Source of the DNA: Bin87 sp965204905
Lineage (GTDB): Bacteria; Chloroflexota; Dehalococcoidia; Lucifugimonadales; UBA3495
NCBI GenBank assembly: GCA_965204905.1
Contig: OZ242042.1
Span: forward strand, 1,612,001 to 1,676,000
DNA length: 64,000 nucleotides
Direction of reading: 5' to 3'
A model generated the notes under the pieces. The model made no database searches, had not been told where the DNA came from, and saw nothing but the letters and a program-made list of their open reading frames with translations. Numbering within the stretch: the stretch's first letter is position 1; each line of letters begins with the position of its first letter. Positions 1 to 7,575 of the stretch are shown in pieces. Position numbers and translations under genes: made by a program.

Positions 1-437
1 TCGGTATGCCCGGGCCGCACCAGTACGCCACCTTGGTGGTAGCGCAAGGGGAATAGATGGCCGGGCTGAATGAAATCCTCCGGGCGCGAATCCGGGTTGA
101 TGAGCGCCTGGATGGTTGCGGCGCGATCGCCGGCGGATATGCCCGTCGAGGTGTCAATGGCATAGTCCACGGGCATCGTGAAGGCCGTGGGGAGAAGGGA
201 GTCGGAATTGCGGCTGGGCAAAAGCGGGATGTCCAGCTCAGCGAGTCGCTCCGACAGCATAGGCATACAGAGCTGGCCGCGGGCGTGCGTCACCATGAAA
301 TTGACGGACTCGGCGGTTACGTGCTCCGCCGGCATCACAAGGTCACCCTCGTTTTCCCGATCCTGATCGTCAACAACGATCAGGAATTTACCAGCTTTGA
401 GGTCCTCAAGACCCTGTTCGATGCTCGCCAGTTGCAT
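1..437 (-). CDS. ribB: 3,4-dihydroxy-2-butanone 4-phosphate synthase (RibB or RibBA), 3' end outside window
   Basis: This gene has no stop inside the window; about 145 residues are visible. The enzyme converts ribulose 5-phosphate to dihydroxybutanone phosphate, the four-carbon donor in riboflavin synthesis. The visible part carries the RibB signature DDQDRENEGDLV, then THARGQLCMPM, then the DTSTGISAGDRA segment and HLFPLRY, in the usual order and spacing. The ATG is at 437, with a GGA-type ribosome-binding site about 13 bases upstream, 32 bases downstream of the ribE stop. The part that would show a fused GTP cyclohydrolase II domain lies beyond the edge, so RibB and RibBA cannot be separated. 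It follows ribD and ribE in the same direction, a classical riboflavin order. Confidence 0.93.
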   Translation of the reverse strand, partial: MQLASIEQGLEDLKAGKFLIVVDDQDRENEGDLVMPAEHVTAESVNFMVTHARGQLCMPMLSERLAELDIPLLPSRNSDSLLPTAFTMPVDYAIDTSTGISAGDRAATIQALINPDSRPEDFIQPGHLFPLRYHQGGVLVRPGHT

Positions 438-469
438 CAGGTAGCAATTTCCGTCGGACGGTTAGAAAG

Positions 470-1054
470 TCAACCCAGTCGGGACTGGAGGAGACTTTCC
501 ACGTACTTGGCTAAAATGTCCGCTTCCAGATTAACCCGGTCGCCAACCGATTTTTCGTGCAGGTTAGTATTCTGCATCGTGAAGGGGATGACGGAGATTG
601 TGAAGCGGCGTTCTGCTCTTTGTACCACCGTGAGGCTGATTCCGTCAACCGCGATGAACCCCTTCTCAACGATATAGGGTGTCAGCGATTCGGGAGCTTC
701 GATTTCCATAATGTAGCAGTCGGCTTCGGGAGTGAGGCCCGTGACGGAGCCGGTTCCGTCCACGTGTCCCTGCACGATGTGACCGCCCATTCGGTCGCTG
801 GCCGCCAACGCTCGCTCCAGGTTGACCGCCGAACCCGGCCCGGCCTCGCCCAGCGACGTGCGTCTGAGGGTTTCGGGGGCCAGGTCAACCGCGAAACTGC
901 GGTCATCGAATTCGACCACGGTGAGGCAAGCCCCGTTGACGGATATGCTGTCGCCAATTTTGACGTCCGCCAATACGTTTTCGGCGTTGATTACGAAGCG
1001 ATAGTCGTGGAGGCCGGATACGCGGCCCACTTCTTCAACGATTCCGGTGAACAT
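470..1054 (-). CDS. ribE: riboflavin synthase alpha chain
   Basis: The 194-residue product dismutates two molecules of 6,7-dimethyl-8-ribityllumazine to riboflavin and the pyrimidinedione. It starts with the diagnostic MFTGIVEEVGRV and shows the two homologous lumazine-binding halves. The first half contains SVNGACLTVVEFDD and the second contains AVDGISLTVVQRAE; GGHIVQGHVDG lies at the end of the first barrel. The length matches the family. The ATG directly abuts the TGA of ribD, so the two genes are probably translationally coupled, and ribB follows 32 bases downstream. Confidence 0.96.
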   Translation of the reverse strand: MFTGIVEEVGRVSGLHDYRFVINAENVLADVKIGDSISVNGACLTVVEFDDRSFAVDLAPETLRRTSLGEAGPGSAVNLERALAASDRMGGHIVQGHVDGTGSVTGLTPEADCYIMEIEAPESLTPYIVEKGFIAVDGISLTVVQRAERRFTISVIPFTMQNTNLHEKSVGDRVNLEADILAKYVESLLQSRLG

Positions 1055-2185
1055 TCAGCCGCCTCCATTGATCGGGTACCCGGTCATGGGATACCCGGTG
1101 ATCAGCCAGTCCGGGCCAATAGGTTCGATGTTGGCGCGTTCGAGTCGCAATGCGTCGCCGATGACGGTTGCGCCGTTGCCGGCAATAGGCGAGGGAGCGC
1201 CGCCGCCGCCGATGAGCATCGGAGCGACAAAAGCGTCCACCCGGTCGATGAGCCTGGCGTCCAACATTGCGCCGAGCACCTGGCCACCGCCCTCAACCAG
1301 GACGCTGACGATGCCTTCACTGCCAAGATATTTCAGGAGAGCCGACAGGTTGACGCGACCGTCGGCGCCGGAAAATTCGCGCACATCGGCTCCCGCGTCT
1401 TCAAGGCGAGTCACGCGATGGCGGTCCACGCCGGCCGACGTGGCGATGATCGTGCGCCCCGGCTGCCTGAGCATTCGAGCGTCGGGCGGGGTACGTCCGC
1501 TGCTGTCAACCACCACGCGCACGGGTTGAAGGTTGGACGGCAACGGTTCGCCGTCAGCGTCGCGGGCCGTCAGCTGGGGGTCGTCGGCCAGGGTGGTGCC
1601 GATCCCGACCATGATGGCGTCCAACTCTTTGCGCATCTGCTGGACGCGCGCCCGTGCGATGGGCCCGGTGATCCACTGGGATGAGCCGGTGCGGGTTGCG
1701 ATCTTCCCGTCCAGGCTCATTGCGAACTTGGCGACGACAAAGGGCAGGCCGGTGGTAACGTGCTTGGCGAACGCCTCGTACAGATCCTCAACTTCCGAGT
1801 TAGTTTCCCGCTCAACAGTAATGCCGGACGTGCGAAGGGCCGACTCGCCACCCCCGGAAACTCGCGGATTCGGGTCACGGACGGCGTACACCACGCGGCT
1901 GATGCCGGCGGAGATAATCGCGTCGGTGCAGGGTGGCGTGCGCCCGTAGTGGCAGCAGGGTTCCAGGGTGCAGAATAAAGTCGCGCCCTGGGCGGAGGAA
2001 CCGGCCTGCGCCAATGCTCCGATTTCGGCGTGTCGCTGTCCCGGAGGCAGCGTGTATCCCTCGCCGACAACCGCGCCGTTTTGGACGACGACGGCGCCAA
2101 CGGCCGGGTTGGGGCTGGTGCTACCCAGGGCCGAACGCGCCAGCTCGATGGCCCGGTACATTGGGTTGGTTACAGAAGTCATCAA
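1055..2185 (-). CDS. ribD: bifunctional riboflavin biosynthesis deaminase/reductase RibD
   Basis: The 376-residue protein performs steps two and three of riboflavin synthesis: deamination of diaminohydroxyphosphoribosylaminopyrimidine, then NADPH-dependent reduction of the ribosyl group. The N-terminal third is a cytidine-deaminase-type zinc domain (TSPNPAVGAVVV, RHAEIGAL with the zinc His and catalytic Glu, and CTLEPCCHYGRTPPC with the zinc Cys residues). The C-terminal part is a DHFR-like RibD_C reductase (FVVAKFAMSLDGKIAT, SQWITG, VEGGGQVLGAML). The extreme C-terminus reads TGYPMTGYPINGGG, a short tandem duplication after the normal end of the fold. It lies 19 bases after dcd and abuts ribE. 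Confidence 0.96.
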   Translation of the reverse strand: MMTSVTNPMYRAIELARSALGSTSPNPAVGAVVVQNGAVVGEGYTLPPGQRHAEIGALAQAGSSAQGATLFCTLEPCCHYGRTPPCTDAIISAGISRVVYAVRDPNPRVSGGGESALRTSGITVERETNSEVEDLYEAFAKHVTTGLPFVVAKFAMSLDGKIATRTGSSQWITGPIARARVQQMRKELDAIMVGIGTTLADDPQLTARDADGEPLPSNLQPVRVVVDSSGRTPPDARMLRQPGRTIIATSAGVDRHRVTRLEDAGADVREFSGADGRVNLSALLKYLGSEGIVSVLVEGGGQVLGAMLDARLIDRVDAFVAPMLIGGGGAPSPIAGNGATVIGDALRLERANIEPIGPDWLITGYPMTGYPINGGG

Positions 2186-2204
2186 ACTGCTGGAACGGGC
2201 GCAA

Positions 2205-2780
2205 TCAGCCCGCGAAATCCTGATGGAAACGGCTGGCGGTAGGGCCGGATTGCCCCTGGTATTTGCTGCCCAACTCCGGCGATCCGTAGAGCCGCTCCGC
2301 TGGTTCGGTGAGGCGCAGGAATGAGATCTGCCCGATTTTCATGCCGTGATACAGGGCGATGGGCAGGCGGGCCACGTTGCTGAGTTCCAACGTCAGCCGG
2401 CCCCGCCATCCCGGATCCACAAAACCGGCGGTGCTGTGGATCAGCAGACCGATGCGTCCGAGGCTGCTCTTGCCTTCCAAGCGGGCCACCAGGTCATCGG
2501 GCAACTCGATGTGCTCCAGCGTGCTGCCCAGGACAAACTCGCCGGGGTGCAGGATGAACCTGCCGTCGCCCTCGATTTTGACCTCTTCGGTGAGATCGGC
2601 CTGCGACTCCCGCACGTCAATGTACGGACGGCGGGAGTTGGAAAACACCAGGAATCGATTGTCCAGGTGCAGGTCGATGCTGGCCGGCTGAATGTCGTCG
2701 AAGTCGATGGGATCGACGACGATTCGGCCTTCATCGATTTCGCGGCGGATGGTGCGGTCGCTGAGAACCATTGAGTTCAC
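2205..2780 (-). CDS. dcd: dCTP deaminase, probably bifunctional dCTP deaminase/dUTPase
   Basis: The 191-residue protein belongs to the trimeric dCTP deaminase/dUTPase superfamily and supplies dUMP for thymidylate synthesis. The key block EGKSSLGRIGLLIHSTAGF, followed by DPGWRG, carries the catalytic Glu/Ser/Arg region. The HSTAGF form resembles the Mycobacterium tuberculosis enzyme, which converts dCTP directly to dUMP, rather than the HVTAHR form of the monofunctional enterobacterial enzyme. The C-terminal GSKYQGQSGPTASRF nucleotide lid is present. The start overlaps the stop of the upstream lipoprotein gene by four bases. Bifunctionality is inferred from sequence resemblance only. Confidence 0.92.
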   Translation of the reverse strand: MNSMVLSDRTIRREIDEGRIVVDPIDFDDIQPASIDLHLDNRFLVFSNSRRPYIDVRESQADLTEEVKIEGDGRFILHPGEFVLGSTLEHIELPDDLVARLEGKSSLGRIGLLIHSTAGFVDPGWRGRLTLELSNVARLPIALYHGMKIGQISFLRLTEPAERLYGSPELGSKYQGQSGPTASRFHQDFAG

Positions 2781-3694
2781 TTCAGTTCGTACACGCCATA
2801 CACGACGACGGCGATGTCATCCTCGCCCACTGCAATGGGAGTATCGTAAGCGGCGGCCTCAGCGCGCAGGGCAAGCAATTGATTCCCGGAAGGCTCTCCA
2901 GCATTGATGGGAACGTCGCTGAGTACTTTGAGCTCGCCCAACTCGCGGCCGGCGAATTCGGCCAGCTGCGTTGCGTTTTCCTCCATATTCGCGACGGCGG
3001 CCTGACGGGCCTCCCTTTCCATTGCAGCAGTGTCTGAGAAGGAGAAACTGATACTGTTGAACTCGATGTAGTCCCCCCCGGCGGCAACGGCAGCGTCAAT
3101 GACACCGGCCACCTGGTCGGTCTGACGGACGACGACGGCCACCCCGTTGCTGACCGTATAGCCCACCTTTTCGCGGGTTTGCCGGTTGTAATCGTACTCT
3201 TCATATATTCGGAAATGGCTGGTGGTGATGTCGGCGTCAAGCACTCCCTGCTCCTTGAGCGCGGCTATCACGCTGGTCATTGACTCGGCGGCGGTGTTGC
3301 GAGCCTCGGCTACGGTCTCGTCTGTAACCGATACACCCAAGGCAAGGTTCGTCAAGTCCGGGGTCCCGGTGGCTATCCCAATCCCCGAAACCCGTAGCAT
3401 GTCGTAAGCCGAGCCGTCGGACTGGACCGGCGGTGAACCGGCAATCGAGGCAGCCGACACGTCTTCCCTCGTCTGCGATGCGGCGGCCGGCAACGTCGCA
3501 GCGGCCGGATTGACCGGTGTGTTATCGCTGGCCTGGTCAGCCGGCGGCAGGGCGGCGGTAGCATTTGATGCGCCGCTGGCCAGCGACGCGGCCGGCGCAA
3601 CCGGAGTTTGTGTGCCGCAGGCCGCTGCCGACAGCAGCATTATGGCGGCAAACAACGGGATGACGACCCGGCAAATACGCCCGAATGTAAGCAT
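2777..3694 (-). CDS. SIMPL (DUF541) domain lipoprotein
   Basis: This 305-residue protein begins with a short hydrophobic signal ending in a lipobox, LLSAAAC, with the acylated Cys near residue 26. It should therefore be anchored to the outer face of the membrane. A low-complexity Ala/Pro/Thr linker runs to about residue 100. A SIMPL/DUF541 domain follows, recognisable from the opening LRVSGIGIATGTPDLT and the pattern of paired beta strands and helices ending near VPINAGEP. SIMPL proteins form periplasmic or surface oligomers of unclear biochemical role. It overlaps dcd by four bases and lies nine bases after the acyl-CoA dehydrogenase, so it is co-transcribed with both. Confidence 0.85.
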   Translation of the reverse strand: MLTFGRICRVVIPLFAAIMLLSAAACGTQTPVAPAASLASGASNATAALPPADQASDNTPVNPAAATLPAAASQTREDVSAASIAGSPPVQSDGSAYDMLRVSGIGIATGTPDLTNLALGVSVTDETVAEARNTAAESMTSVIAALKEQGVLDADITTSHFRIYEEYDYNRQTREKVGYTVSNGVAVVVRQTDQVAGVIDAAVAAGGDYIEFNSISFSFSDTAAMEREARQAAVANMEENATQLAEFAGRELGELKVLSDVPINAGEPSGNQLLALRAEAAAYDTPIAVGEDDIAVVVYGVYELK

Positions 3695-3702
3695 TTGGTC
3701 CC

Positions 3703-4941
3703 CTAACCCTGGAAGTTGACCCGGCCGCCGAGCAGCGCGCGGGCCATGACGAACTTGTGAATCTCCGAGGTGCCGCCGCCGATTCGCGCGTGGCGCAGCA
3801 TGTGGTACCAGTGGGGGATGGGCATGTCCAGAGTTTCGCCCACGCCGCCGAAAATCTGCATTATCTTGTCAATGCTGCGCCAGCCCCATTCACCGGCGGC
3901 GTATTTGACCATCGAAGCCTCCACGCGGACATCCTCGCCGGCGTCGGCGCGGGCAGCAGTTTCGCGGGCCACGGCGCGCAGGGCGACGATGTCGGTATAT
4001 ACGTCGGTCAGCATCCACTGGATGGCTTGCCGGTCGGCGATGGGCCGGCCGTAGGTGACGCGCTCTTGGGACCAGTCAATTGCCATCTGCAAGGCGCGGG
4101 TCAGTATGCCCAGCGCCATTGCGCCCCGGAGCAGGCGGTCGTGATGCACCAGCCACTGCTGGCCCAGGTTGAAGCCTTCGCCAACCTCGCCGAGCACCTG
4201 GGTTTGCGGGACGCGCACGTTGTCCAGGTGGATGTAGTGCTGCTGCGCCTTGGTGGGGACAATCCAGACGCGGATCGGCTCGAAAGTGACGCCGGGCGTG
4301 GGGTTGTCGATGATGAACATCGTGATTCCGCCGCGCTGCCTCTTGTCCGGGTCGGTTACGGCCTGCACCAGCAGGAAATCGGCGGAGGCCGCGCCGGAGA
4401 TGAACATCTTGGTGCCGTTGAGAATCCAGTCGTCGCCGTCGCGGACGGCGCGGGTCTGCATCATGCCGCCGGGGTCGGAACCAGCCTGGGGTTCGGTTTG
4501 TCCGAACGAGTAGTACAGGTCGCCGTTGATGGCCGGGTAAAGATACTTCTCCTCCTGCTCGGGAGTGCAGGCGCCGATCATGAACATCGGCACCGGCGAG
4601 GTGGGCAGATGCACGATGCTGCGATGGACTTCTTCTTCCAGGACCAGATGCCCGAGCGCGCCCATTCCGCCGCCGCCGTATTCTTCCGGAACGAATGACG
4701 TGTAGATTCCGGTTTGCTGGGACAGGTTGTTCAGGCGGCCCCACTGGTCGGACGACAAGGTTCCCAAAACGCCGGGGACGGTTTCGAGAACGCCCCGGGG
4801 CGCGCCGTTTTCCGGTTCGCCTTCCTGTGGCGGGTGCGCCAGATACTCGGGTTCCAGTGGTATGCACTCATCCCGCACAATCTGGCGAACCGTGGATTTG
4901 AGCGCGTCAAGCGCCGGGGGCAAACCGATCTCCGTTGTCAT
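3703..4941 (-). CDS. acyl-CoA dehydrogenase
   Basis: The 412-residue flavoprotein should oxidise an acyl-CoA thioester to the 2,3-enoyl-CoA with FAD and pass electrons to ETF. The N-terminal helical domain, the central beta domain (FGQTEPQAGSDPGGMMQTRA, the substrate/FAD segment, and WILNGTKMFISGA) and the C-terminal helical domain (RVTYGRPIADRQAIQWMLTD, IFGGVGETLDMPIPHWYHMLRHARIGGGTSEIHKF) are in canonical order. The HARIGGGTSEI block is the FAD-binding signature. The residue at the usual catalytic Glu position is not obvious from inspection. It heads the minus-strand run that continues through the riboflavin genes. A GGAG site lies upstream of the ATG. Substrate chain length cannot be told. 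Confidence 0.9.
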   Translation of the reverse strand: MTTEIGLPPALDALKSTVRQIVRDECIPLEPEYLAHPPQEGEPENGAPRGVLETVPGVLGTLSSDQWGRLNNLSQQTGIYTSFVPEEYGGGGMGALGHLVLEEEVHRSIVHLPTSPVPMFMIGACTPEQEEKYLYPAINGDLYYSFGQTEPQAGSDPGGMMQTRAVRDGDDWILNGTKMFISGAASADFLLVQAVTDPDKRQRGGITMFIIDNPTPGVTFEPIRVWIVPTKAQQHYIHLDNVRVPQTQVLGEVGEGFNLGQQWLVHHDRLLRGAMALGILTRALQMAIDWSQERVTYGRPIADRQAIQWMLTDVYTDIVALRAVARETAARADAGEDVRVEASMVKYAAGEWGWRSIDKIMQIFGGVGETLDMPIPHWYHMLRHARIGGGTSEIHKFVMARALLGGRVNFQG

Positions 4942-4995
4942 TCTTACTCCGTTTGGTTTTCAATTTTATGCCCGCGGATCCAGCGATGTTGGCCA

Positions 4996-5202
4996 TCAGT
5001 GGAACGGACAGACGTATCTGAGCGTTGCCAACGCCGGATCCTGCTCGCCGTCGGGGGTGAGGCGAGGGACGTATTCGCCGGTCGCGGGTTCTGCGGGCGC
5101 GTTCGTCGCCTCGATCACCATGATGGCGGAATGCACGCCTCCCAGAATGATGGAAACCGCAAACACGGTAACGATGCAGAGACCGATGAGTTTTGTGTTC
5201 AT
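4996..5202 (-). CDS. small single-pass membrane protein
   Basis: A 68-residue product not recognised as a named family. Residues 4 to 30 (LIGLCIVTVFAVSIILGGV and a few more) form one hydrophobic segment. The remaining polar tail rich in Pro, Glu and Thr would lie outside the membrane, and the protein ends in CPFH. A near-perfect AGGAGG lies eight bases before the ATG, which is the main reason for accepting it as a gene. A TATAAT-like box is about 65 bases upstream on the same strand. It lies between selA, read the other way, and the acyl-CoA dehydrogenase gene. Confidence 0.65.
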   Translation of the reverse strand: MNTKLIGLCIVTVFAVSIILGGVHSAIMVIEATNAPAEPATGEYVPRLTPDGEQDPALATLRYVCPFH

Positions 5203-5265
5203 GTGGTCGGCCTCCTGCAGAAATCTCGCACATATCGGGTTGGCGCACGGCGAGTTTCGGTTTCA

Positions 5266-5271
5266 ATTATA
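5266..5271 (-). promoter_or_regulatory. candidate -10 box for the small membrane protein gene
   Basis: The minus strand reads TATAAT here, 64 bases upstream of the 68-residue membrane protein start. No convincing -35 element is found at 16 to 18 bases, so only the -10 is claimed. Confidence 0.35.
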
Positions 5272-5332
5272 GTGCAAACCCGCCGGGAGTGCGCCAAGAC
5301 GGATGCGCCTCACGGCCTCAATTAATCGGTGA

Positions 5333-5338
5333 TAAAAT
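5333..5338 (+). promoter_or_regulatory. candidate extended -10 promoter for selA
   Basis: TAAAAT is preceded by TGA, an extended -10 arrangement, about 50 bases before the selA ATG. There is no good -35 match. It is the only promoter-like element in the short divergent intergenic region. Confidence 0.35.
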
Positions 5339-5387
5339 ACAACCGCCCACACGGAAAATTTCAACCAAGGGCGCCCCATCAGTTTCC

Positions 5388-6773
5388 ATGACCAGCCAAC
5401 TGCTACGCAACCTGCCCAGCGTGGAACGTGTCGTAAGCAGCGACATTTTGGCCGCTGCGGTTTCGGCGTATGGCCGCGAGTGGCTGGTGGATCTGACCCG
5501 CGACGCGCTGGCGGAAGCGCGCCGGGACATTCTGGCGGGCGGCCAACGGCGTTGCTTGGCTGACATCGCCGAGACTGTAAAGCGCACGGTCGATGAACTG
5601 GTAACCCCGTCTCCCAGGCCGCTAATCAACGCCACTGGCGTAGTGATCCACACCAACCTGGGCCGGGCGCCGCTCAGCAAGGCAGCCATTGCCGCCGCTG
5701 ATGCGGTATCCCGCGGATACTCCGACTTGGAAATTGACCTAGCGACAGGCCGGCGTGGCTCCCGGCAGGCGCACTTGCAGTCGCTGTTGCGGCAGATAAC
5801 TGGCGCGGAAGCCGCCCTGGTGGTGAACAACAATGCCTCCGCTTTGCTGCTGGGGCTGTCTGCCCTGGCGGCCGGCCGGGAGGTTATCGTGGCGCGGGGT
5901 GAGGCCGTAGAGATCGGCGGCGGATTCCGCATCCCCGACGTGCTGCGCCAGAGCGGATGCACCCTGGTGGACGTTGGCACGACGAACCGGACCTACGTGC
6001 GCGACTACGCCGACGCCGTCACCGACGATACCGCCGCGTTCCTCAAGGCTCACGCCAGCAATTTCCGTGTCGAAGGATTCACTGCAACGGTTGAAGAACG
6101 GGATCTGGTGGAACTGGGAGAGCTGACGGGCGTGCCGGTGCTGCACGACGTGGGGAGCGGAGCGTTGCTGCCCACGGAGCGGTACGGATTGGCCCACGAA
6201 CCGATGCCGCAGGAAGCCATCGCAGCCGGCGTCGGGTTGGTGTTCTTCTCCGGCGACAAGCTCCTGGGCGGGCCACAGGCTGGCATCGTGGTGGGGAAAC
6301 GGGATTTGGTCGGCCGCCTGGAGCGGCACCCCTTGGCCCGGGCGGTGCGCATCGACAAGATGAGCCTCGCCAGCCTCACGGCCACCCTCACGCATTACCT
6401 CGCCGGGAACGCGGAGTCCGAAGTTCCGGTCTGGCGCATGATCTCGACGACTCCTGAGGAGATACAAGCCCGCGCTGAACGTTGGCGAAACGCCGTCAGC
6501 GGTTCGTCGGGATACGAAACCGCGGTTGTGCCGGCTCTGTCGGCTATTGGAGGCGGAAGCCTGCCGGGTGAGACGCTGGATTCCTGGGCGCTATCTATTT
6601 CAGCCAACGGCGCGGGACAAAGCCCGGAGTCGCTGCTTACTGCGTTGCGGGAACGGTCCACGCCGGTTATCGCCCGCATCGAAGACGACGCCGTGCGCCT
6701 CGATCCCCGGACGGTCCTGCCCGAACAGGATGATGACATAATGCGGGCTATAATCGGATCATTGGCGTCGTAG
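5388..6773 (+). CDS. selA: L-seryl-tRNA(Sec) selenium transferase
   Basis: The 461-residue PLP enzyme converts seryl-tRNA(Sec) to selenocysteinyl-tRNA(Sec) using selenophosphate. The ATG at 5388 gives the family start (LRNLPSVERVVSS); the reading frame is open further upstream but without family similarity. Markers include the N-terminal domain followed by LINATGVVIHTNLGRAPLS, VNNNASALLL, VEIGGGFRIPDVL, VGTTNRTYVRDY, HDVGSGAL and FFSGDKLLGGPQAG, whose Lys is the PLP Schiff-base residue. Length is typical. No selB, selC or selD is visible nearby, so the rest of the pathway must be elsewhere if it functions. The hydrolase gene follows 43 bases downstream. Confidence 0.93.
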   Translation: MTSQLLRNLPSVERVVSSDILAAAVSAYGREWLVDLTRDALAEARRDILAGGQRRCLADIAETVKRTVDELVTPSPRPLINATGVVIHTNLGRAPLSKAAIAAADAVSRGYSDLEIDLATGRRGSRQAHLQSLLRQITGAEAALVVNNNASALLLGLSALAAGREVIVARGEAVEIGGGFRIPDVLRQSGCTLVDVGTTNRTYVRDYADAVTDDTAAFLKAHASNFRVEGFTATVEERDLVELGELTGVPVLHDVGSGALLPTERYGLAHEPMPQEAIAAGVGLVFFSGDKLLGGPQAGIVVGKRDLVGRLERHPLARAVRIDKMSLASLTATLTHYLAGNAESEVPVWRMISTTPEEIQARAERWRNAVSGSSGYETAVVPALSAIGGGSLPGETLDSWALSISANGAGQSPESLLTALRERSTPVIARIEDDAVRLDPRTVLPEQDDDIMRAIIGSLAS

Positions 6774-6816
6774 GGGCCAAGAGCCGCGGCACAAATCTAA
6801 ATCGGCTGGTGAGAAA

Positions 6817-7575
6817 GTGACGGACTACTTGTTGGTGCATGGAGCGGGTCAGGGCGCCTGGAGCTGGGGGAAAGTGTGGGGACACATGACCGCGCCGGTG
6901 GAGCATCCGCCCCGGTTGTATCGTCCCAGGCAGGCGGTGAGGGTGCGAGCGGTGGACCTGCCGGGGCAGGGTTCCGATGCGGCTGACGACGCGGGGTTGG
7001 TGGATATATCCGAGGCAGTCCAGACCATTGTCAACGTCGTCGAGCAGGAAGGTTTCCGTGATTACGTTATCGCGGGCCACGGATTGGGCGGCACCATAGC
7101 CTTGCAAGCCGCAACCGAATCGCCGACTCCGCCCAAGCGAGTCGTCTTGCTGGCGGGAATAATTCCGGCGAATCGTGGAACCCCGGTGTCGGCATATCCG
7201 TTGCTCGCGCGTTGCACTATCAATTTGTGCCGGGTAGTGGGTTCGCTGATTGGCCGGGACATCCAGGTTCCAAAGGCGCTGGTTTCCGGTTACATGTGCC
7301 GGGGTTTGGACCCGATGCAGCGGGTGGAAACCGTGGGCCATCTTGGTCCGCTCCCACTCCGAATGCTGACCCAATCAGTCTCGTTGAATCTGGATCCCTT
7401 GCCCTGCCCGGTGACCTACATTGTGCTGGGAGACGACCGGCTGATCTCCCCATCGCAACAGCGTGCCATGGCTGCTCGCATCCCGGGGGCAACGGTAATC
7501 GAACTGGACGCCGCGCACCAGGCCGCGACGCAGAAGCCCAGGGAACTGGCTGAGTTGCTGCTGGCGGCCCAATGA
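6817..7575 (+). CDS. alpha/beta-hydrolase fold protein lacking the nucleophile serine
   Basis: The 252-residue protein starts at GTG 6817 and has the fold's hallmarks: an oxyanion-side LLVHGAGQGAWSWGKVW at the N-terminus, a nucleophile-elbow region at about residues 86 to 91, and the late acid and histidine positions (LGDDRLISPSQQ and DAAHQA). The elbow reads GHGLGG, with Gly at residue 89 where hydrolases and methylesterases of this type have Ser in GHSLGG. The codon is GGA, two changes away from a serine AGC/AGT codon. Classic serine-hydrolase chemistry is therefore unlikely; a non-hydrolytic, lyase-like or binding role is possible. It overlaps the next gene by four bases. Confidence 0.85.
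   Translation: MTDYLLVHGAGQGAWSWGKVWGHMTAPVEHPPRLYRPRQAVRVRAVDLPGQGSDAADDAGLVDISEAVQTIVNVVEQEGFRDYVIAGHGLGGTIALQAATESPTPPKRVVLLAGIIPANRGTPVSAYPLLARCTINLCRVVGSLIGRDIQVPKALVSGYMCRGLDPMQRVETVGHLGPLPLRMLTQSVSLNLDPLPCPVTYIVLGDDRLISPSQQRAMAARIPGATVIELDAAHQAATQKPRELAELLLAAQ

Noticed and set aside
1..5000. FMN riboswitch for the riboflavin genes
   Set aside because: No conserved RFN-type sequence was seen upstream of ribD, dcd or the acyl-CoA dehydrogenase; the rib genes lie inside a longer operon.
5388..6773. selenocysteine tRNA or SECIS near selA
   Set aside because: No tRNA-Sec-like long acceptor structure or selB/selD gene was recognised close by.
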